23,473 nucleotides of DNA from Phaeoceros laevis (lineage: Eukaryota; Anthocerotophyta; Anthocerotopsida; Notothyladales), in contig JBNGIQ010007758.1 of NCBI GenBank assembly GCA_049999765.1, forward strand, positions 1-23,473. Reading direction: 5' to 3'. Positions 10,031-18,861 of this stretch are shown here, piece after piece; the first letter of the stretch is position 1, and the number at the start of each line of letters is the position of its first letter. Position numbers and translations under genes: made by a program. The notes beneath the pieces are model-generated. The model worked only from the letters and a program-made list of their open reading frames with translations, was not told the origin of the DNA and searched no databases.

Positions 10031-11515
10031 CTGCAGCGCAGGCAGAAGTCCTCTCCAGCGAGTGCCTCGTCGGCGCGTCGGGATCGTGCACCGAGTTCAC
10101 AGCAGCCAGCGATGCAAGCTGAGTAGGCGAGCAAGACCGAGATGGGGCAACGGTGGCTGGCTGGTGCAGGCCTATGTTGAAGGCTCGTGCTTGCTCGGCT
10201 TGGTTTGGGCTGGCCTCTCCAGCTCAAGATAAGGTTTACAACTTTCCATGGCACGCGGAAGCTTGCCGGCCAAGGGATGCTACCCTACTGTTACCCTACT
10301 GGGCGGCTTGGCGTTTCATGGCTGCCAGGTCACCAACTACTACTCGGTTCTCTTCCACCGGGCCAACTTGGCGGGGTATGTAGAAGAAGAATCTTGAGTG
10401 TCTTTTGCTTGCTTGGCCGTGTATCCTAATACAGCACGGCACCCGGCTTCCAGGGTCCTTACGACAGCTGTGGTCCGCATCCACGAAAGCAATCCATGTG
10501 TAGGAAGCTTGAAAGAAATTCCTTGCCACTAGTTTAGTGCTATGGAGTGCTCAGTGGCCCCCCCCTCAAAGACACTTGCGCTTGGGCCACCAGTGCAAAG
10601 TTCCAGTAGGCATCTGGAAACGTATGATATTTTATTCCTTCTAAGCTACTTTCAAGAAAGGAGACGGAAGGGAGAGAAATGGTGGGCGAGTGGCGGAGCG
10701 AGTCCTCGGTGAAATCGCCAACTTGTGAGTCATGACTTTACATTCCGTTATAATATTCAAGCGCTACAGTGCGACTGCCCGATCGGCCCTGGTCGATTGA
10801 CGGTGGTCAAATGTCGACGCTACAGGATGGTACCAGCATTCTTAGCCTGGAAGCTTGCTTGAAATCTTGGACTTTATCAAAAAGGCTTGCTTGCCCAAAT
10901 GCTGTGCACATTGCCACCGCCACGCCACCGCACTCAACTGTAGCGTTGATGATTCAGAAGCCTGTCAACAATATGCTAAAATATTTACAGGCCACATTTT
11001 ATATCACTTCCCCGACCTGTGATTTGGAACTGCTGACCAGTCTGGACAGGAAACGTACCAATGGAGGGCACCGAGCACCTTCCAACTTTCGCTTCACCAG
11101 CTCTACATGTTCAGAGGCTCTGCAAATCCAAGGTAACGGTTGTTGTTACTGTACCGCTGCCTTGGGAACTCCACAAATGCCTGACAACATGCAGTGTGGG
11201 CAACCCTTGTACCCACGCGTAAGCTTACCTCGTGCCACCACATAGATCTGCACCTCACAGCTGTTGGCTATTACTAGTCAGGAGTGACGACTAGTGCAGC
11301 TACTCCTCACACCACCACATCGGGATGCTACAGTGTCAAGCAATTTACAAACTCAGTCTGGAGGCCGTCATATTGTCCGACCAACGCATGCTCATTCGGG
11401 TTTCCGAAGATAAAAGGCAAAAGCTGTCTATTTCTGCTGAGCACAGAAGGATCATAACAAGGATTTCCTGTCAAAGACTTCAAACAACTTTCATTTGGCA
11501 CCACTTCTGAACACA
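10031..11515. other. Intergenic region upstream of the Roco-caspase gene
   Basis: This holds the promoter side of the minus-strand Roco-caspase gene. A sequence resembling a splice acceptor (CTGCGCTGCAG) lies just upstream of the first in-frame codon near 10030, so a 5' exon cannot be excluded. The 158-codon plus-strand frame at 10769-11245 has no recognisable domain. I see no TATA box that I would defend and no RNA gene. Confidence 0.45.
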
Positions 11516-11811
11516 ATGACAAGGGTGGATTCACCGGAAGACACCGAACTCGGGGCAATTCCCCACTCTAACAGACTACTTACCTCTGTAGGGTTCCCCA
11601 TCCACAAAAGCATCGGCTACCTTCCAAGCAACCATACCACATGCTTGCATGCACCCCACCGCTGGACTTGCAGCTTCCCACAAAAGGATCTGCAAGTGAG
11701 GCACTTTTTATTCAGGTGAGGTCGTCATATACACTCAGCGGGTTAACAATCCTTCCACCCTTTTCACACATACTGGTCAGGGGGCGCAGCCACTTGAGAG
11801 ACGTATGGCAG
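11516..11811 (+). repeat. Dispersed repeat, copy 2
   Basis: Same orientation and same order of shared words as 2410-2749. The similarity includes the GCAGCCA word and runs into the left arm of the palindrome at 11789-11852, where it stops. This copy lies just beyond the 3' end of the tryptophan synthase beta gene, so it may contribute to that gene's 3' flank. Confidence 0.65.
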
Positions 11812-11852
11812 CGTCCTCGTCCGAGGACGCTGCCATACGTCTCTCAAGTGGC
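11789..11852. repeat. Perfect 31-bp palindrome with 2-bp spacer
   Basis: The left arm (11789-11819, starting GCCACTTGAGAG) and the right arm (11822-11852, ending CTCTCAAGTGGC) are exact reverse complements around the dinucleotide TC. It could extrude as a cruciform, or form a very stable hairpin if transcribed. It lies about 95 bases past the tryptophan synthase beta stop codon. The near-absence of a loop argues against a miRNA precursor or a bacterial-type terminator. Confidence 0.97.
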
Positions 11853-11946
11853 ACTCTACTTCTTGTTAGAGCGTTTAAAGCCTCCTACGGTACCTACGTA
11901 CAAAACTGCGCTGCTATGGCTAGGCAACTTTTGCTGGGCTCCCGGC

Positions 11947-13929
11947 TCAAGTGTAATTTAAATACTTCATCACGCTCTCAGACGGCACATCCTTGTCACC
12001 ACGACCGCTGCAGTTGAGCACAACCTTGGTACCATCCTTCAGAGTAGGGCACAGCTTCTCCAGGTGCGCTAGGGCATGAGACGTCTCCAGAGCCGGGATG
12101 ATTCCTTCAAGCTTGGAAACCCTTTGGAAAGCTGCACACAAGCGTGACAGAAAGGGAAAAACCTCAGCTTGGCTTCTCCTTCATGGCAGTTCTACAATAA
12201 CTTTCGACCCGAACAGTCCATGGTGAGCGTACCTTCAAGAGCCTCGGCATCGGTGACGCTGAAGTACTGTGCACGGCCGATATCTTTCAAGAAGCTGTGC
12301 TCTGGACCAACTCCGGGGTAGCCCAACCTGCAAAATAGACACAGAAGCAAAAAGCACTGTCAGTGCATTACCCTGAGGGCTGGTAGAAGCTAGTTTCTAC
12401 CATCGCTGCTGTCTTCCAGTCAGAAATATTTAGCTGAAAACTGTCAGCTCCATGGAGGAGGTAGTTATTAGACTATCTTCTTCGTGAGTGCATATTAGGT
12501 GGCTCATGGACGAGGTAGTATTAGACTATTTTCTTCGTGAGTGCATATTAAGTGGCAGCGCGCCCGATTCCCGCTGAGGAGAGGACACGGCGTGTCCACC
12601 CTTTACTACTACTTCCATTATAAGGGAAGATAGCCGTGTCCACCCTTTACTACTAGTACTTCCATTATAAGCGAAGATAGGAGCGATGCACCTACCCTGC
12701 ACTGATAGAGTGTGGCTCGATGATCTGTCCATCTGCGTCTTGTAGCAAGTAGCTCATGGCTCCATGGAGGACACCCACTTCTCCTTTCGTCAGAGTTGCA
12801 GCATGCTTGTCAGTGTCCACTCCAAACCCCGCAGCCTCTACGCCAACCAGTCTCACATCTTCGTCGTCAGCGAACTCGTGGAAGAGGCCCATAGCATTAG
12901 ACCCTCCTCCCACACAGGCAACAAGCACATCAGGCTTGCCACCCCACTTCTCCAATGCCTGCCGCCTGGTTTCCTGGCCTATGATGGCGTGGAAGTCCCT
13001 CACCAGCATGGGGTATGGGTGAGGGCCAGTAACCGAGCCCAGGATGTAGTGAGTGCTCTCCAAATTTGTGACCAAGTCTCTGATGGCCTGCGAGGTAGCA
13101 TCCTTAAGAGTAGCGGTCCCAGAGTGGACGGGGCGAACCTCAGCTCCCAGGAGCCTCATTCGGAACATGTTGAGGGACTGCCTTTCTATGTCCCTGGCCC
13201 CCATGTAGACAATACAGTCCAGACCAAACCGTGCGCAGACTGTGGCTGTAGCCACCCCATGCTGTCCGGTTCCGGTCTCGGCAATGATGCGCTTCTTCCC
13301 CATCTTCTTAGCCAGGAGAGCTTGGCCTACGGCGTTGTTGATGTTGTGAGCCCCAGTGTGATTCAGGTCCTCCCTCTTCAAGTAGATCAGAGGGCCTCCA
13401 TCCGCGCGCCTGTAATGCTCTGAAAGGCGCTCTGCGAAGTACAGAGGCGATTCCCTACCCACGTAATCCTTCAAAATTCCACGAAGCTCTTTCTGCAACA
13501 AGAGTCAGACACACAACCACATTTGAAAAATCTCAGAAAAACTGCAATGCGAGGGCCGAGTGATAGCCGAAGTACAGGTGACAAAGGAGGAAAGAAAGGA
13601 GGAACCTGGAATGCTTCATCCGTAGCCACCTCCTTGTACGCCACCTCAAGCTGGGAGAGAGCACTCATCAGAGTTTCTGGCACATACTGCCCTCCGAACT
13701 TCCCGAACCTACCCGATGCATCCGGCCGCTGGAAGTCCTTGAAAGCGCGCTTCTCTTCCTGTGCAACTCTGTCCACGGCCAGAGTGCAGCGTGCTCCAGC
13801 CACAGTCCTGATTCTGCTAGTGGAGGAAGCTGGGAATGACACACGGCATACCTCGCCAATGTGCGATGAGCTGCTGAAGGAGAGGGCCAGCGGCAGGGAG
13901 CAGCAAGCCACAGAAGTCACAGCCGCCAT
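11947..13929 (-). CDS. TSB: Tryptophan synthase beta chain, plastid; catalytic Lys replaced by Asn
   Basis: Four exons: 13929-13606, 13492-12696, 12327-12233 and 12131-11947, joined in frame to 466 residues, the usual plant length. All introns are GT-AG. The first 50-60 residues are Ser/Ala-rich without acidic clusters, as in a chloroplast transit peptide. The mature part begins near [15 protein letters not shown]. The enzyme normally joins indole and serine to make tryptophan in plastids, as an alpha-beta complex. Family motifs present are ETGTGQHG, the phosphate loop [30 protein letters not shown] and SGRGDKD. The anomaly is in HTGAHNINN: codon 158 (13345-13343) is AAC, whereas the family has Lys (Salmonella Lys87), which forms the PLP Schiff base. 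Other departures are Ala to Thr in [13 protein letters not shown] where LDYPG is expected, and RDL where RDW is expected. It is either an inactive paralogue, a drifting allele or a sequence error. The start ATG has a strong context. Confidence 0.93.
12451..12556. repeat. Tandem duplication (about 53 bp) in TSB intron 2
   Basis: Units 12451-12504 and 12505-12556 both start CATGGA and contain TTCTTCGTGAGTGCATATTA. They differ by a few substitutions and one or two indels. They lie inside the 368-bp intron 12328-12695, so the coding sequence is unaffected. Confidence 0.88.
12591..12680. repeat. Tandem duplication (about 45 bp) in TSB intron 2
   Basis: Units 12591-12634 and 12635-12680 both begin CGTGTCCACCCTTTACTACT and contain TTCCATTATAAG. 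The second has a two- to three-base insertion. It sits just upstream, on the plus strand, of the intron donor at 12695. Together with the preceding duplication it makes up about half of the intron. Confidence 0.9.
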
Positions 13930-14299
13930 GGCGCTGAGCTGGAATTAAATTTTGCCTGCTTCACGACGGAACAGCTGTATCAGAGCCAGTAAACACAAGC
14001 TTAAGGACAGCCTGCAAGCACAAGGTCTGACACATCCTCTACTTCCTGCCTCAAACCCCCAAATCCTCCATGAACGATGCGATGTCAGTCCTTTCCTCAA
14101 CCACAGGCTCATCAGCTGTGCCAATTTACAGAGCGACCAAACACAATTCAATCCGAACTTCCAAACAACGTCCAAAACAGGTGGAGCGTATGTACAAGCT
14201 GTTTCAGCAGAATCGGTAGCCTCTACACCTCCAAGCAGAGACCAATACAGATCGCAATGTCACCTTAGAGATACTTCTTCAACAAAACATCCTAGCACG
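13930..14299. promoter_or_regulatory. Upstream region of TSB (5' UTR / promoter side)
   Basis: This is the minus-strand upstream flank of the tryptophan synthase beta start codon. No coding region is convincing on either strand. I can point to no specific TATA box or transcription-factor site, so the regulatory label rests on position alone. Confidence 0.35.
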
Positions 14300-14303
14300 A
14301 TTG

Positions 14304-14436
14304 AAGGCAATGCACATAACACTTGTCCGAGAACCACACCGGACAATGTATTTCAATCTCAGCTGCCACGCTCCAGCAGGCACACGTGTTTTGTGCATTG
14401 CTTTCAATCTTACGTAAGATAGAAGGCAATGCACAA
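14304..14436. repeat. Imperfect palindrome and direct repeat
   Basis: The arms 14391-14413 (starting TTGTGCATTGC) and 14414-14436 (ending GCAATGCACAA) are inverted copies with two mismatches and no spacer, centred on CTTACGTAAG. The word GAAGGCAATGCACA occurs at about 14303 and again at 14422. This could be a small foldback or MITE-like sequence. No target-site duplication was recognised. Confidence 0.75.
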
Positions 14437-14446
14437 GAAAGCACCG

Positions 14447-14570
14447 ACTTTCTGATACACAGCACTTTATAAACCGACTCGGAGCTGTGTACTGAGATGA
14501 CTCAATCGGTGTATCAGGAAGTCGGCAAAGCACTTCCTGATACACAGGTCTTTATAAACTGAATGGCTGA
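14447..14570. repeat. Direct repeats plus 14-bp perfect stem with 9-nt loop
   Basis: GTGTATCAGGAAGT (14509-14522) and its exact complement (14532-14545) flank the loop CGGCAAAGC. A degenerate direct repeat, TGATACACAG followed by CTTTATAAAC, occurs near 14453 and again near 14538. It is part of the same repeat-rich patch as the palindrome at 14391-14436. Confidence 0.8.
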
Positions 14571-14719
14571 GACGGCACAGTGTAGTGAGTGTACACAAGA
14601 GGGCAGAAACGACTAATCTGATTCTATTTTCCAAAAGCAACCTTATTCATTTGCCAGTTAATGAGAGTTGAAGTCCACGACTACATCCCTCATTAGTCCA
14701 CGTGCGTTCGATAAGGATT

Positions 14720-15021
14720 TTATAAAGGGATGACGGTACGTGACTTTCTAGTCAGGATTCCATACTTTGTGGGGACTAGGAGTTTTTGTTCTTCGGTGGG
14801 AACTAGCATAGCGTGAAGCTGGGCAGGAGAGAGCATGTCACTAGCTTTCTGAGCTCCCTTTGCGTTGGCGTAGAGCCAGGAAACAGCATGTAACACACTC
14901 TCTACGCCCTTTTTGTTGCTGTCAGATGATGACACCGATGCAGCTGACGATCCTGGAATTGCTATTTGCTTGGTGGTTTTAGTGCTGTTGCGTTCATCCA
15001 GTGCTTCCTGCCGGCTTTGAA
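14720..15021 (-). CDS. Small unrecognised coding-like fragment
   Basis: A minus-strand frame from about 15021 (LQSRQEALDERN) through MSSSDSNKKGVES (Met codon at 14935) to the stop at 14720 is free of stops for about 100 codons. It reads like a real protein, with helix-like segments such as SVLHAVSWLYANAKGAQKA. I do not recognise the family. It could be a terminal exon or a gene relic. Its upstream part is included in a tandem duplication (14949-15266), and the second copy is not obviously open in the same way. A stop (TGA) lies just before LQSRQ. Confidence 0.35.
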
Positions 15022-15266
15022 GTCACTTACGCTTCGCTATATATTAATCATTGAAGAACCTTTTTAGGCGATCTGTGTCTTGTGTGTGGCGCAGGAGAGA
15101 ATGATCCTGGAATTGCTATTTGCTTGGTGGTTTGCGTGCTGTTGCGTTCATCCAGTGCTTCCTGCCGGCTTTGAAGTCATTCACGCTTCGCTATTAATCA
15201 TATAATTGGAGAACCTTTTTAGACGATCTGTGTCTTGACAATGTGTGTGGCGCAGAGAGAGAGAAT
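14949..15266. repeat. Tandem duplication, unit about 154-164 bp
   Basis: Unit 1 (14949-15102) and unit 2 (15103-15266) both start GATCCTGGAATTGCTATTTG. Both contain TTCATCCAGTGCTTCCTGCC and end GTGTGTGGCGCAG...GAGAGAAT. They differ by scattered substitutions and several short indels, so the event is older than the perfect duplications elsewhere in the window. Unit 1 overlaps the small coding-like fragment. Confidence 0.9.
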
Positions 15267-15812
15267 GAGCGCCACGGGGATGCCGGCCCACCGCACGGCT
15301 TGGCAGAATACATTCGGCCTCTTTAGGACTTGCGAACACCAAGGTCCTACCGGGGGGGCTCCAGCACGCTAGCTAGAGTGGCAACGAAGCTACCTACATA
15401 CTGCAATTTACACCAACAAGGTTGCAGTCAAGATGTATCTTTTGTGGTGACATGCCAACGCCCAAGTCACCCGGCCCAGTCTAGATAGGTACTGTGTATA
15501 CGTACTGCAATAGTACTAATAGTATATGGATCTTGGCCAGCAAGGGCAGTTTGGAAAGCTTTTCTTGAACTGTTTCTGTAGCTTCAGCGTGCTCTCCGAT
15601 CCTGCCATGGCCACCTCAGGGCCAGGCGACCTGGGCACCAGGAACCTACGCCAGGACGTGTACACCACTACACTCTAGTGCAAACGTATTTTATTATTCA
15701 AGACTAGTGTATGGCCCGTCGAATTCGACGGCAATCACCTATCCTTCCACCCATCCCATTCATCCATCCAGTCCATCCCATCCATTCTATTATTCAAGAT
15801 TCCTGTACCTCG
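15267..15812. other. Non-coding stretch with CATC-rich microsatellite
   Basis: No gene is recognised. At about 15740-15790 the sequence is a degenerate run of CCATC/CATTC units. TATTATTCAAGA occurs near 15692 and again near 15788. A short palindrome, GTCGAATTCGAC, is at about 15719. Confidence 0.55.
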
Positions 15813-15896
15813 TGTCCTTGCACCTTACAAGTCTAGAATCAAATGCCATGCATGTATGCATGGCATTTGATTCTAGACTTGTAAGGTGCAAGGACA
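15813..15896. repeat. Perfect 41-bp palindrome with 2-bp spacer
   Basis: The left arm 15813-15853 (starting TGTCCTTGCACC) is the exact reverse complement of the right arm 15856-15896 (ending GGTGCAAGGACA), around the spacer GT. It is the longest perfect palindrome in the window. Flanking bases do not continue the symmetry. It resembles a snap-back duplication, not a transposon end. Confidence 0.97.
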
Positions 15897-16980
15897 TTGG
15901 ACATGTGCATTGGGCGGACGTGTACGTACACCCACTGTCATGGCGGGCAGGCACTATTCCAGATGGAGTTCTTTAGGTTAGTGGAGGGGCTGCGCTTGGG
16001 CTCATTCCACCTGGGTATCGCCTTGAGAGCGACTTGCAATGATGCTCGTGGCCAATATGTACGCAGATGCAGATAGGTGGGCGGATGTAGATAGAAACGA
16101 ATGGTTGAGAAAGTTGGCAGCAGGCATTGAGGTGAACAAACGGAACTTCCATCCCTGATGAACGGGCCGATCAGAAAGAAGCTGGGGATCATCCCAGCAA
16201 ACTTGACGAAAGCACTGTCCGCTTTAAGTCTTGCGTTTCGTTGGCTCACTGAGACCTGGCTGACAAGCATATTGCCAATGGGTTGACCTATTGCTGTCGA
16301 AGTTTCTCTGCAAGTCTTTGATGCACACTCTACCGATTTCATGCGGGACACCATTGCGCAGGTTTGTCCGTGGGATGCACTTTTGGAGCGAAGGACAAGC
16401 TTTAGGACAGTAATCGTACAGTAATTAATCGTGAAGGAGCAGACTGGGGATTTCTAGCTAGGATGCTTCCGTGTTGAGTTGATGTTCTTCATTTTTGACG
16501 AACTTCGTGACTGAAGTATTTTCTCACCAGGGGGGCAAACAAATGAAGACGCAGAAGATCCGCCTCCAGACCTCCCTTCAGACGTGTGCAGGGGCCACCA
16601 AAGCAAGATCTCAGAGTTATCTTTGCACTCCTGCAACAATTCCAAGGGTGGAAATATCCCAGATGGCTGACCATACCCATCACGGTGAGGAAGATGGTTC
16701 ACTGGCAAGTGCAAGATGTCCTCAGTGTGGCCGATTCTGGAATGTTGGCTCTGCTCACATTTCAGATTCTAGAGTCATGTTTCAAGTTCACAGTGCATGA
16801 AAAGTGGCTTTTATATGTATAGTAACCGCGTCTTTTTTCTTTGTGCAGTTGTTACATGTACAGCTGATAAAAGGAAGAATTCATCTTCAAAACAGCTATC
16901 CCCTTGGGGAAATCATCTGCCTCCTAAGAACGTGCCATCTGCTGGATAGATCTTCAATTCTCCAACTCAGGATGAAAAAA
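15897..16980. other. Intergenic stretch without a recognised gene
   Basis: The longest frames (138 codons on minus at 15938-16354, about 100 on plus at 16495-16800) carry no motif I recognise. The plus frame contains LQTCAGATKAR, which faintly resembles a PPR segment and could be a more eroded upstream part of the relic that follows, but I cannot support that firmly. Confidence 0.45.
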
Positions 16981-16989
16981 GAGTCGGAG

Positions 16990-17930
16990 CATCTATTTCA
17001 GATGGGCAGCTTGCCAAGCAATATTAGATGCCCTCCACCTACTTGATAACGGTATTGTGCCCTCTCTCCACGTCTACAGCTGCTTAATACAAGCTTGCAG
17101 CCATAGGAAGGCTTTGTCTGAGGGCAAGGAAGTTCTTATTGAGAATGGACTAGAAATAGACAGGTCTGTCACTGGGCGAACTCTTGGTGCACATATTTAC
17201 AAGTGAAGTGCGGCAGTCTTCCTGATTCTCTCAAGGTAGTTAGAAGCTGTCCAGTGGGCGGCTTGTTCTTGGACAGCTGTTATTTTGGGGTACATTGAGG
17301 TCAGACAAGCCTGGAAGGCCTTGAAACTGTTCAAGGAAATGCAGTTAAGGAAGTTGTGGAGCCAACGAAAGCTTGTGGTGTTTTGGCAGATCTTGAAGAG
17401 GGCAGGAAAAGTCACACTTATGCTCTCAGGAGTAGGTGGGAATGTATATTTATATGCCCAACAAGCACAGCTTGAAAAGGGTTTTCAGAGATATTCAGTG
17501 CTGCAAGTCTTACCATGTATTAGAACTAGTGTGGAAGTATTTCAGATGTGCCTTATGTGTTGAAACGTTAGTCTGAGCACAGCGTTGTTTGCTGAATGAA
17601 CTGATTGGGGGCTGTTCACAGCAGTAGTGTGCACAGTCAAGAGGCCCTGCAACCTGTAGATGCCTACATGCAGAAGTGTGATGTGTTGCAGTCATGGAGG
17701 AGATATTTGTCTAGTATGGGTTATTGCGGATGCAAACAATGTTTTTGACACCTCATTGCAGCAGGATGTGGTGTCTTAGAATGAATCTCCGGAGCCTGTA
17801 CTCCGCAAGAACAGGGGGAATTCGAAAAAGCTTTGCAGTATTACACATATCATGCTAGCTGAAGTGAACGAGGCTGGATTTATACCACAGGACCAGCTGG
17901 ACATTTGTCAGTGTGCTCAAAGTACACCAG
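16990..17930 (+). pseudogene. Pentatricopeptide repeat (PPR) pseudogene, PLS-like
   Basis: Successive plus-strand pieces match the idiom of land-plant PLS-class PPR proteins, but in different frames and with stops. The first piece runs from near 17021 to 17205: AILDALHLLDNGIVPSLHVY, then SCLIQACSHRKALSEGKEV and IENGLEIDRSV, ending at a stop where MYxKCGSL is expected. Next comes a remnant of CGSL..S, then SWTAVILGYIEVRQAWKALK and LFKEMQ near 17265-17350, then ADLEEGRKSHTYAL near 17380-17430. Later come QDVVS and EAGFIPQD at about 17760-17900. PPR proteins normally bind organellar RNA. This copy cannot be translated as one chain and appears non-functional. Confidence 0.72.
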
Positions 17931-18265
17931 CCTGTCAGCTGCTGCCGAAGAAGAGGTTATCCTCAGTGAGCGAAGTGTCAAAGTCCATTCATCAACTGTG
18001 GGCATGCTGTGAAGCTACCAGTGGCATGGTCAGAGGCAAAGTTGGAGGTGGGTTGGAGCGGACGATGCTGCTGTGGTGTGCTTGCTATGGCGGCATGGGG
18101 CGCAGCATGCCTGTTCCGAACCTAATGCCGCGTATACGTTTGATTGAGTCATCTCAGTCCACATCTCCGAAACTTACAAGTGGTGCAGCGAAGTCTACGC
18201 CGGTGGCCCGGTCCGGTGGACATCCCCTCTTTCTCTAGAAAACGTTGTTTTGAAGGTTGCTTTCA

Positions 18266-18346
18266 CAAAAAGCGTCCCTCCCCGGACCATTGGTGCATTG
18301 AACTTCAAGTTCAATGCACCAATGGTCCCGGGAGGGACGCTTTTTG
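18266..18346. repeat. 40-bp palindrome, one mismatch, 1-bp spacer
   Basis: The left arm 18266-18305 (starting CAAAAAGCGTCCC) and the right arm 18307-18346 (ending GGGACGCTTTTTG) are reverse complements with a single mismatch around a central C at 18306. It is the third such structure in about 6.6 kb of this window. No tRNA, miRNA-type loop or transposon open frame is associated with it. Confidence 0.96.
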
Positions 18347-18861
18347 GCCCCAACTCCTCCAGGCCATTTCCTGAATTCATAAGATGGACAAATATATAGG
18401 GATGTTAAACAGAGCCACGAGGGGCACCTCAGAGCTGGCCTGGTTTACTCAACAAAGCACAAGCACAGGAAGGCGGGAGCATGAATCTGGTATGTCCAGT
18501 AGAAGCGTCCGATGGACATTTCCAAGACACATGTGCTCAAGCTGATATTCCGCCCAACTCCACTACGCAAAACTCATGTTCACGAATACAATCGTTTTTA
18601 ACTATCATCGTGATGCGTTAGATGGTCTGCATCCGACGGCTGTGAACGAGGAACGTGGCTCAACTTGGTGGCAGAACACCGTCTATTAGAAGGGTCATGC
18701 TAATTATATTTTCAGTCTCAAAATGCAGAGCAAAGAGGCCAATACCGGAAGGCCCCCTCACTGCGAGCTCTTGGAGGTGTGGACCTGCCATGGTAGACTG
18801 TTTTGCACGTCATGAACCAAGAGATGTGGCGGTCATTACTATTTGAGCCACCGAGATTGCG
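18347..18861. promoter_or_regulatory. Upstream region of the CHAT gene, possible 5' exon
   Basis: This is the upstream flank of the CHAT open frame. TGCTAATTATATTTTCAG ending at 18717 looks like a branch point, pyrimidine-rich tract and splice acceptor, so transcription and splicing may start upstream. An in-frame TGA lies six codons before the 18862 ATG, so that ATG is the likely start on the present sequence. A Cys/His-rich stretch in another frame (about 18768-18855) is discussed under findings. Confidence 0.4.

Noticed and set aside
10769-11245. 158-codon plus-strand frame
   Set aside because: Composition and order of residues show no domain or motif; probably a chance frame in the intergenic region.
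15813-15896. MicroRNA precursor
   Set aside because: The arms are perfectly paired with a two-base spacer, which cannot form a normal loop; the same holds for the other two palindromes.
15938-16354. 138-codon minus-strand frame
   Set aside because: No recognised motif; the C-terminal part reads as low-complexity chance sequence.
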